From positions 1 through 64,000 of the forward strand of contig JAMPIV010004474.1 in assembly GCA_024509875.1 (NCBI GenBank): a stretch of 64,000 bases of DNA, in the 5' to 3' direction. Each line of letters begins with the position of its first letter. Positions within the stretch are counted from its first letter, which is position 1. The translations under genes and the position numbers were made by a program. The DNA comes from Oreohelix idahoensis. Lineage: Eukaryota > Mollusca > Gastropoda > Stylommatophora > Oreohelicidae. The notes under the pieces are model-generated. The model saw nothing but the letters and a program-made list of their open reading frames with translations, did not search any database and was not told the origin of the DNA. This document shows positions 56,387-64,000 of this stretch, one piece after another.

Positions 56387-57988
56387 TTTTTGGTGGCCAT
56401 AGGTTGGTTCACTCTGATTCCAGCTATCAAGGGGGTCAGCAAACCCAGACATCATCATCATACTAGATACAACTACAGCATCAACTACCACCTTACAAGA
56501 AATTTTATTGAAAGTATCCGGATTTTCTGACAGTTGCTGATTTTGAAACTACCCGGCGCTGCTCGGCAATATTGAAGTTTATGTAAAATTAGAAGGACAA
56601 GTACCGAGCGAATGGATTTCCTGATCTGGTGAAAAGAAGGACAAGTGCCGTAACAACTGTTCCGGTCTCAGGGGTACTGTTGCGGGTTCAGAAGGTCAAG
56701 TGCCGGTTAAATCAATTTAGAAGATTCAGAAGGTCAAGTGCCGTAACAACTGTTGCAGTATTAGAAGCTCTTTTCCTTCGTCATGGCTGTTTATGGGAGC
56801 AGAAGTTAATCAACGTTGGATCATTATCCTCAGAATGCTGATTACATCCTGTTCTGCACCGTGCTGACGCTGGATTTATAGAAGTTAAGTGGCCTGTTTT
56901 GTTTGTGAACTGTGCCCTTATGTTCTAACTGAGCCTTCTGTACTTTCACACTTTCTCCTATTGTTTTCATGATACATGTTTATATGTTATATGTTATTTG
57001 TTATTTGTATATTTATATGTTTATATTTCAGCGGGTTTTCTCGGTTGGGCGGAGTCTTGCAGTAGAAGATACCACGTCACAGAGGTTCTACTGTTAGCGT
57101 TTTCGTTAGGGACTGTGCGAATTTCCTACAGTGAAATTTGCTAGCGACAATCGTTGCTATATCTGTTTAGTTGTGACGAGTTGTGCTTTATTTTTGTTTC
57201 TTGTATATATATATATTTTTTTTTCTTTTTTCTTTTCTCTCTTTCTTTGTGTTTTTTTAGTTTCGATTTCGATTGTTTGTATTTGTAGGTCTCCCCTTTG
57301 CTATTATTCAGTTCTTTACGTATATTTTTGTGTATACACTGTAGCGTCATTTGTTAGTCATATCTTCGCATATTTCTTTTTAGTTTTGCTGTTTGTGTAT
57401 TTGACTTATGCGAATGTTTTCGTATTGTTTGATCTTTGTTGTTGTTTACATTGACTTTGATCTTTGTTGATTGTTTACATTGACTCTGATCTTTGTTATT
57501 GTTTACATTGACTCTGATCTTTGTTGTTGTTTACATTGACTCTGATCTTTGTTGTTGTTTACATTGACTTTGATCTTTGTTATTGTTTACATTGTTGGTG
57601 ACCTTTGTTATTGTTTACATTGTCTTGTTATTGTTTACATAGTTCTTGCATAGTTAGCTTTCACTATTGTTAATATATGCTCATGCACTATTGGTCTATA
57701 GTGCACTTATCATAACAAACTGGTGGTTTTTTGCTTATGCACTATTGTAGTGCAGTTATGATAAATAACTGATGGTTATGCACTGATTTGGGTAGTGCAC
57801 TGATGATTAAGAAGTGACTTGTGATATTATTATACATTTGATAATACAAGTTGGTGTCAACTCCTGTTTCCCACAGAGATTGGGTTCAACATAGAGATTA
57901 TACAAGCACTTTATTAAGTCTTGTTGCTATTTAACATTGAAATAAGATAATTAATTATTTCAGGTTCTGTACTCACATTTTAGACATC
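56387..57988 (+). promoter_or_regulatory. Leader of E: primer-binding site and conserved repeats
   Basis: The primer-binding site TGGTGGCCATAGG starts at 56391 and fits the 3' end of a tRNA-Ile (terminal TGGCCACCA). Four copies of AGAAGGWCAAGTRCCG follow at 56591-56606, 56635-56650, 56690-56705 and 56728-56743. Eight TTGTTTACAT motifs in a roughly 28-bp tandem lie at 57430-57640. Both motif types recur in the leader of C. The frames within the leader are short and unconvincing. Confidence 0.7.
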
Positions 57989-58423
57989 ATGTCTACATTT
58001 GAGTACTTTATTGAGCAGGGTAAAGCCCTTGGGAAGACAGGTGATAAATTAGAAGAATTTGCGACTGTTCAATATGCCAAGGCATTGAAGTCGGAAGAAA
58101 AGAAAATGAAAGAACAAACTGAACAAAAGAGAATAGAGGCTGAAATAGAACAAAAGAAACTGCAGATGCAGGTGGAGGAAAAAAGATTTCAAATGGAAAT
58201 GGAAAAACAAAAAAGAGAAGCAGAATTTCAGGAGAAGAGGCTTCAGGCTGAAGCTGAAAATAAGCTGAAAATAAGAGACTTGAAAAAGAAGCTGAAAATA
58301 AGAGACTTGAAAAAGAAGCTGAAAATAAGAGACTTGAAAAAGAAGCTGAAAATAAGAGACTTGAAAAAGAAGCTGAAAATAAGAGACTTGAAAAAGAAGC
58401 TGAAAATAAGAGACTTGAAATAG
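57989..58423 (+). CDS. gag: Gag N-terminal part of E, frameshifted in a minisatellite
   Basis: It starts MSTFEYFIEQGK, nearly the same as C, and forms a charged coiled coil. From about 58260 it runs into six copies of a 27-bp repeat. In C the matching repeat reads as EAENKRLEK. Here an extra 11-bp partial copy (CTGAAAATAAG) before the array shifts the frame, so the repeat reads as KIRDLKKKL and stops at 58423. The correct frame continues from the array into 58495-63000. This looks like repeat slippage. Confidence 0.85.
   Translation: MSTFEYFIEQGKALGKTGDKLEEFATVQYAKALKSEEKKMKEQTEQKRIEAEIEQKKLQMQVEEKRFQMEMEKQKREAEFQEKRLQAEAENKLKIRDLKKKLKIRDLKKKLKIRDLKKKLKIRDLKKKLKIRDLKKKLKIRDLK
58266..58420 (+). 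repeat. 27-bp minisatellite inside Gag of E
   Basis: Six tandem copies of a 27-bp unit containing AAGAGACTTGAAAAAGAAG, encoding a 9-residue coiled-coil repeat. C has about three copies at the same place. Confidence 0.95.
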
Positions 58424-58494
58424 AGGCTGAAGAAAAAAAGTTACAGGCGGAAGAAAGAAGGTTACAAAGAGAGGCTGATGAGAGAAAAGCAAAA

Positions 58495-61400
58495 ATGGAA
58501 CATGATGAAAAAGTCTTAGCTTTAGAGTTAGAGAAGTTAAAGTTATTGAACACTGGTAATGCTAATGATGCAAATAAGGTGTCAAATAAGACTAATGCTA
58601 AGGATTTCAAGCTTAATCTACCAGCATTTAATCCCTCAATCGATGATATAACATTTTATCTAGATAGATTTGAAAGTGCATGTAATGTGCATAATATAGA
58701 TAAAACATTATATGTGTATCATCTGTCCAAGATACTTAGAGGTGATGCTTTGACTTTGTTGAGTATGGTAGATGTGCCTGACAAAAACAACTATGAGGTT
58801 GTCAGGGCGGCATTGTTAAAGAAGTACCAACTTAACGAGGACGGATATCGTCTTAAATTTAAAACCATGTTACCAGAAACTGGAGTTGAATTCTCTGAAT
58901 TCATCTCAGGCATCCGTCTTACTTTTTTACGATGGGTTGAGTTGTCTAAGACAGAAAATACATTTGAAGCTCTTATGGATTTACTACTTAGAGATAAGGT
59001 TATGTCTTCTGTTAATGAAGCTTTTCTATCTTTTCTTCATGAGCGTAAGCCTAAAAACATAAAAGAAATGGAAGAATACTGTAGCCAGTATGTTACTGCG
59101 CATCCGCACATAACCATTAGTAACTCTAAGGTGAAAGAAGGTCTGCCAGTTGCTTCGGCAGCACCTTATGGCCCAAATTTTATGCGTAAATTTCAGGGTA
59201 GCCAGAAAAATTTCAATAAAAAGAGTAATCGTAATTATGCCCAGAACCATAGTGATCAATTCCAGGGTGATTCTTCTTCCCAGAACTGGAGACAACCGAA
59301 TACTACACGTTATTCTACTCCGGTTAACTTTAGAAATTTTCACAAAGGTAATCGGTATAGAGGGAAATATTTTATGCAGAGACCTCAATACCAAGATAAT
59401 AGAGGTTCTCAACAGCATAGAGATAGTAATGACAGTTATGGAAACTGGAACTCAAACCAGGATAAAAATTACAGTAGGGACTTTAATGATAATTGCAGAG
59501 GCAATAATGGTCGCGGTAGATCGCAACATAAGAGAAAAAGATATCAACAGACAAACTCTGTTCAACAAGAATCTCAGGGAGCAGATAAACAGGTTAATAA
59601 TGATAAAGACCATAATGCTATCGGATGCTCATCTTTTGATTTTGGTAGGGCAAATAAATGTATCCAATGCAGTACTTTATTTGATCCGAAAACCGTTAGT
59701 ACTCTAAGCTGTGGTCATCCTTTGCCCGCTCTTCCTGCTAATGTTGCTCATGATGGGAGAGGTTCTCTTATATTACATAAGGGGCTAGTAAATAGTAATC
59801 CAGTCTCAGTGTTGTTTGATTCTGGATGTACTACTGTCGGCGTTAGGCAATCTCTTGTAGATCCATCCTGTGCTACAGGAAAAGTCATCAAATGTGTCAC
59901 ATTTGGTGGCACGTTAGAAAAGTATCCTACTGCTATAATACACATTGCTACTCCTTTCTTCACGGGAGAGGTCCACGCGTGTCTACTTCCAAACCCTATT
60001 GCGGACCTTATTATTGGTCGTATTCACGGAGTTAGGGAATGTACCCCACAGCAGATTGCTGTTTGGGAAGAGCAAAACATTGAAGCTACCAATGCGGTGG
60101 TCACAAGAGCACATGCTCTGGATCCACCTCAAACTTCATTAACTAATAATGATGAAGTAAATGACCAAGATAGTCACTTGACTATTACACGTGACTCATT
60201 TATCAAATTGCAAGAAGAAGATCCTTCTTTACAAAAATTCTTCATTCTAGCAAAAAAAGGTGATCCTAATCAGAACACTAATAGGAAATCTTGGATTTCT
60301 ATGAAGAACGGCGTACTTGTACGTATGGTACAAGACTCGACTACGTCCACTCATTCACAAATTCTTGTGCCTAAGAGCATGAGATTGCAAATATTGCAAC
60401 ATGCTCATGACTCGCAATGTGCTGGACATATGGGTTTTTCCCGTACAAAGTCGAGGGTTCTTGCGGCTTTCTTTTGGCCATTTGTGAGCAAGGACATACG
60501 AATGTACTGTCGCTCTTGCAAAGTATGTCAGGAGGTCAAATCTAAAGGACCACGACATGCTGCGCCTATCCAGGCTGCTGACATTCCTATTCGCCCTTTT
60601 CAAAAAATGGCAATAGATATTATCGGTCCTTTTAGAATTAAGTCGGCTAGAGGACATCAATTTATCCTTACATGTGTCGATATGTGCACACGTTGGCCAG
60701 AGGCAATACCTCTCAAGAGCATCTCAACTGCTGATATCGCAGACGCTCTTTGGCTGATATTTTCTCGCTTGGGTTTTCCCGGAGAAATATTGTCAGACCA
60801 TGGCACTCAACTTATATCAGACACTATGTCACAGGTAATGTCTATGCTACACATTAAAAGGTCTCTCAGCAGTATCTATCACCCAATGTCTAATGGGTTG
60901 GTCGAACGTTTAAATAGGACTCTGAAAACTTTACTTGGTAAAATAACTGAGGATCATCCTCAGGATTGGGACAGGGTCTTACCCGCGGCTCTCTTTGCGT
61001 ATAGAGAGGTCCCCAATGAACATACGGGGTTTTCCCCTTTTGAACTTGTCTTTGGCGCGCAACCGCGCGGCCCTATGTCTTTACTTCACGATCTAATCAC
61101 TGCCGATAATATTAGCGATGAGACTCAATCTTCTTATGAGTACGTCATTGCTCTTAGGCAAAAGATCATCGAGGCATGCAAACTAGCAACTTCGTCTTCA
61201 GAATTTGCTAAAGAAAAGGCAAGGCAGTTTGCAAATAAGAATAGATGTCTACGACAACTTTGTCCAGGTGACAAAGCTCTCGTTCTACTTCCTTCAAGGG
61301 AGAACAGACTTCTAATTGCATGGAAAGGTCCATATGCAATAGTCTCCAAAATTTCTGATGTCGACTATGTTGTCGATATTGATGGAAAGCATAAAACTTT

Positions 61401-63000
61401 CCACATAAATATGCTCACAGAATTTTATGAAAGACCTGACTATTTGCAGCCTATTTTCCAGGCTACGGGCAATTCACAAGCAACTCATGGTCAGTACTCA
61501 TCTCTGTCAGTTATACAGGATGAGGAAACTACTTTTTCTGATGTCAATCTTCCTCTTTCTATGGTCCCACTTTATTCTACGGAATCTTGGAAAAACGTGA
61601 CCGTTTCTCCAAATCTTTCCGCTGAGGAACATCGACAAGTTTCTTCGATGTTGCAAACATTTCAGGATGTTCTTACAGACATCCCGGGGCACACACATGT
61701 CATAGAACATGACATTGTGCTAACTGATCACAATCCTATCAGAGTCAGACCATATCCAATACCTATCCATTTCCAGTCTCAAGTCGAAAAAGAGTTGGAT
61801 GAAATGATACGTTTGCAAATCATTGAACCATCCACTTCAGCATACTCTTCGTCTATGGTTATTGTTCGAAAGAAGGATAATAACATTCGCATTTGCGTAG
61901 ATTATCGCAAATTGAACCAAGTTACGAAGTTCGATGCTGAACCTATGCCTTCATTAGAAGAGCTACTCAATAAACTTTCTAATTCTAGATTCTTTACCAA
62001 ACTAGATTTGTCTAAAGGTTATTGGCAAGTCCCGCTAACTGAACGTGCCAAACCTTTTACAGCTTTTTCTACACCTAGGGGTTTATTCCAATGGAATTTC
62101 ATGCCTTTTGGTCTTATGAACGCCCCTGCTACATTCGTACGCATGATGCGGCGAATTCTCGCATATCGTACAGATGTCATAGCATACCTAGATGATATCT
62201 GTCTATTCAGTGATTCTTGGGAAGATCATTATTTGGGTTTATACGAATTACTGTCTACTCTTCGCGAGTATAACTTGACTGCAAAACCCTCTAAAGCCTT
62301 TATAGGATTTAGCGAGATTTCTTTCCTAGGTCATCGGGTTGGTCATGGTCTTTTAAAGACAGAGGACCACAATGTTTCAAAAATACTTAACATTTCGGTC
62401 CCTAAGACGAAGAAACAAGTAAGGAGTCTATTAGGTTTGATTCAATTCTACGGACGATTCATTCCGAATCTGTCCTCCATTATGGCACCGCTTTCTACTT
62501 TATTGAAGAAAGGGTCGCCTAATCTGATCCGCTGGTCTAAAGAATGTCAATCCTCATTGGACCAGGTTAAAGCCCTATTTTCATCTCCACCTATTCTTAA
62601 GTTACCTACTATTGAGAAGACTTTTGTTCTTCGAAGTGACGCCTCGTCAACAGGGATTGGGGCAGCACTAATGCAGGAGTATTCTGATACTTTGCATCCG
62701 GTGATGTATATCTCTAGGAAATTAAACGCTGCAGAAAAGAATTACTCGGTTTTAGACCGTGAGTTATTGGCTATGGTATGGTCTATTCTAAAGTTACAAA
62801 GATTTCTTCTAGGCGCACATTTCATTGTGGAAACCGACCAGAAAGCGCTTACTGCTATTCAGAGCAAAAACTTGAAGAGCTCGAGGTCCACTCGTTATGC
62901 CATAGCTCTTCAACCATTTCATTTCTCGGTTCGAGCTATCCGTGGTTCGGATAATGTAATGGCAGACATTCTGTCCAGATGTCCACACGATTCCACATGA
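58495..63000 (+). CDS. gag-pol: Gag capsid + Pol polyprotein (RING-like, PR, INT, RT, RNase H)
   Basis: 1501 codons without a stop; the frame is open further upstream through the repeat array. It has a SCAN-like capsid (about residues 35-205), an Asn/Arg/Gln-rich RNA-binding linker (230-370) and a RING-like motif with Cys389, Cys392, Cys406 and His408. Then come protease Asp442 (DSG), the integrase finger (about 635-680), the integrase core Asp708, Asp768 and Glu804 (D-x59-D-x35-E), a GPY/F module, RT with YLDD (Asp1233), and RNase H with Asp1382, Glu1423 and Asp1448. All catalytic residues I can check are present, so the enzymes look functional. Integrase before RT marks it as Gmr1-like. There is no envelope gene. 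Confidence 0.96.
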   Translation: MEHDEKVLALELEKLKLLNTGNANDANKVSNKTNAKDFKLNLPAFNPSIDDITFYLDRFESACNVHNIDKTLYVYHLSKILRGDALTLLSMVDVPDKNNYEVVRAALLKKYQLNEDGYRLKFKTMLPETGVEFSEFISGIRLTFLRWVELSKTENTFEALMDLLLRDKVMSSVNEAFLSFLHERKPKNIKEMEEYCSQYVTAHPHITISNSKVKEGLPVASAAPYGPNFMRKFQGSQKNFNKKSNRNYAQNHSDQFQGDSSSQNWRQPNTTRYSTPVNFRNFHKGNRYRGKYFMQRPQYQDNRGSQQHRDSNDSYGNWNSNQDKNYSRDFNDNCRGNNGRGRSQHKRKRYQQTNSVQQESQGADKQVNNDKDHNAIGCSSFDFGRANKCIQCSTLFDPKTVSTLSCGHPLPALPANVAHDGRGSLILHKGLVNSNPVSVLFDSGCTTVGVRQSLVDPSCATGKVIKCVTFGGTLEKYPTAIIHIATPFFTGEVHACLLPNPIADLIIGRIHGVRECTPQQIAVWEEQNIEATNAVVTRAHALDPPQTSLTNNDEVNDQDSHLTITRDSFIKLQEEDPSLQKFFILAKKGDPNQNTNRKSWISMKNGVLVRMVQDSTTSTHSQILVPKSMRLQILQHAHDSQCAGHMGFSRTKSRVLAAFFWPFVSKDIRMYCRSCKVCQEVKSKGPRHAAPIQAADIPIRPFQKMAIDIIGPFRIKSARGHQFILTCVDMCTRWPEAIPLKSISTADIADALWLIFSRLGFPGEILSDHGTQLISDTMSQVMSMLHIKRSLSSIYHPMSNGLVERLNRTLKTLLGKITEDHPQDWDRVLPAALFAYREVPNEHTGFSPFELVFGAQPRGPMSLLHDLITADNISDETQSSYEYVIALRQKIIEACKLATSSSEFAKEKARQFANKNRCLRQLCPGDKALVLLPSRENRLLIAWKGPYAIVSKISDVDYVVDIDGKHKTFHINMLTEFYERPDYLQPIFQATGNSQATHGQYSSLSVIQDEETTFSDVNLPLSMVPLYSTESWKNVTVSPNLSAEEHRQVSSMLQTFQDVLTDIPGHTHVIEHDIVLTDHNPIRVRPYPIPIHFQSQVEKELDEMIRLQIIEPSTSAYSSSMVIVRKKDNNIRICVDYRKLNQVTKFDAEPMPSLEELLNKLSNSRFFTKLDLSKGYWQVPLTERAKPFTAFSTPRGLFQWNFMPFGLMNAPATFVRMMRRILAYRTDVIAYLDDICLFSDSWEDHYLGLYELLSTLREYNLTAKPSKAFIGFSEISFLGHRVGHGLLKTEDHNVSKILNISVPKTKKQVRSLLGLIQFYGRFIPNLSSIMAPLSTLLKKGSPNLIRWSKECQSSLDQVKALFSSPPILKLPTIEKTFVLRSDASSTGIGAALMQEYSDTLHPVMYISRKLNAAEKNYSVLDRELLAMVWSILKLQRFLLGAHFIVETDQKALTAIQSKNLKSSRSTRYAIALQPFHFSVRAIRGSDNVMADILSRCPHDST

Positions 63001-63727
63001 TTCTTCTGTCATATATATATATTTCCTGATATACAGTCCAATGTTATAATGACATGTTAGTAGATTTTGTCTCACTTTTTTTTTTTTTGAGGGAAATTTA
63101 TAACATTGTACCATGTAATTATCTAAGAAGGCTTAGTTAGTGATATACGGGCCAAAAGATCACTCGGCCACATTTAAATAAATTATTTTCAGGATTGTAT
63201 TAAGAAATTTACCAGTTGTCTTTAAGATTTGTGTTATTGATATTTTCGCAGCACATCATTGAAGTCTGCGAGTTTATGTCCATTGTGGAACTTTGAGGAT
63301 ATCAAGTCCTGTCCTACATTGGGAGCGGATGATGTCCACATCTTCTTCTATTGAATGTTTTATGTCACCGAAGATCAACACATGTATTACTTATTAATTA
63401 CTGTTACTTTATATAATGTAATAATATAGTGCGGTATATTAGTAAATTACACCGCTATTTGCAACACATTGTATGATAACACATAATATATTTAATTTCA
63501 TATATTGGTATGAGAATAATTTGATTGTCATTATGTTGTTGCCATCATTGTGGCGTGTGTTGGTGGCACCTTCCTGGAATATATCAGCGTATACTTAGAT
63601 AAATTTTTTCTCTAAGGATCTGAGATATGATCTCAGTGTCGCTCCATGCGTTGAGCTAATTTGTTAGGTATATATCCACGCATCATACGTGCGTTAGGAG
63701 CCTAGATTTTTTCCGGCTCCAGGATTT
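63001..63727 (+). other. 3' UTR of element E
   Basis: Non-coding. It shares blocks with the 3' UTR of A (CACCTTCCTGGAA, GTCGCTCCAT, GTGCGTTAGGAGCCTA/GCGTTGTGAGCCTA) in the same order. Confidence 0.75.
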
Positions 63728-63763
63728 AAAAAAAAAATGTTTCATTTTTTTTTCCAGGGAGGG
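63728..63763 (+). promoter_or_regulatory. A/T-tract hairpin and polypurine tract of E
   Basis: A-run, TGTTTCA, T-run, then CCAGGGAGGG directly before the LTR start TGCGGTAATG. Same layout as A and C. Confidence 0.75.
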
Positions 63764-64000
63764 TGCGGTAATGTTACGCACGGATCATTATTATTTTTCG
63801 TTTGTATAAACATTTTTTGATATGTATGATCATTTTTTTGACTGAAGTGTGTATTATGTTTTCTATGGTCAAAGGGACATAATCCGAGTTATCGAAACTA
63901 CAATTTTTTAGGAGTTTGCCTTCTCTTGTATAGAGACACGTTCGGTCTATAATTTCTTGAACGAAGCGTGACCACATCTCCTTATTTGGTAGTACCAGTC
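63764..64000 (+). repeat. 3' LTR of element E, cut by the window end
   Basis: It starts TGCGGTAATGTTACGCAC. From 63783 on it matches the 5' LTR (54959 on) with one T-run length difference. The rest lies outside the window. Confidence 0.93.

Larger units (their letters stand above)
54959..64000 (+). mobile_element. Gmr1-like Ty3/Gypsy element E, nearly complete
   Basis: Lineage 1. It has a 5' LTR, a leader of 1.6 kb, Gag, Pol, a 3' UTR, a hairpin and polypurine tract, and the first 237 bp of the 3' LTR before the window ends. The overlapping part of the two LTRs (54959-55177 and 63783-64000) is identical except for one T in a T-run, so the insertion is recent. The one clear coding defect is a frameshift in the Gag minisatellite. 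Confidence 0.93.

Overview
The window holds no recognisable host gene. It is a pile-up of transposable elements in AT-rich, microsatellite-rich DNA, typical of an intergenic or heterochromatic part of an invertebrate animal genome. The LINE and SINE types would suit a lophotrochozoan such as a mollusc, but the sequence does not prove the host. Five copies (called A to E here) are Ty3/Gypsy-type LTR retrotransposons. Wherever the domains survive, the integrase lies between protease and reverse transcriptase (PR-INT-RT-RH). That is the Ty1/copia order on Gypsy-type proteins, the hallmark of Gmr1-like elements. Their Gag capsids belong to the group from which the vertebrate SCAN domain is thought to have come.

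There are two lineages. Lineage 1 is A (1-5244, 5' end outside the window), C (29696-40838, minus strand) and E (54959 to the window end). It has a DSG protease, a YLDD reverse transcriptase, LTRs of about 1.1-1.5 kb, a primer-binding site starting TGGTGGCCA (tRNA-Ile-like), and a RING-like Cys/His motif where Gypsy Gags normally carry a CCHC knuckle. Lineage 2 is B (5245-12595) and D (43181-51902). It has a CCHC knuckle, an FMDD reverse transcriptase and tRNA-Pro-like primer-binding sites. B has a DTG protease and LTRs of about 0.63 kb. D has LTRs of about 2.48 kb and has lost its protease, most of its integrase core and its RNase H.

Layout: A pol, 3' UTR and 3' LTR (1-5244) abut B (5245-12595). 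A long stretch with few recognisable features follows (12.6-22.7 kb: microsatellites, a 66-bp direct repeat, one candidate LTR followed by a long tRNA-Ile complement). A decayed LINE lies at 22.7-25.2 kb, then microsatellites, then the 3' end of a second LINE family (28.5-29.1 kb). Element C is split by a solo LTR related to D's LTRs (33665-35519, target duplication CATAG). A 5'-truncated LINE (41558-52536, 11-bp target duplication) is split by element D (target duplication CATAC). A tRNA-derived SINE and an antisense LINE scrap lie at 52.8-53.6 kb. Element E fills the rest; its 3' LTR runs off the window.

E, B and A have long open pol frames and near-identical LTRs where both are visible. 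A, C and E share untranslated features: an A-tract/T-tract hairpin just before the polypurine tract in all three, and repeated AAGGTCAAGTGCCG and TTGTTTACATTG motifs in the leaders of C and E. Several frameshifts in C sit in homopolymer runs, so assembly error is a live alternative to real decay.
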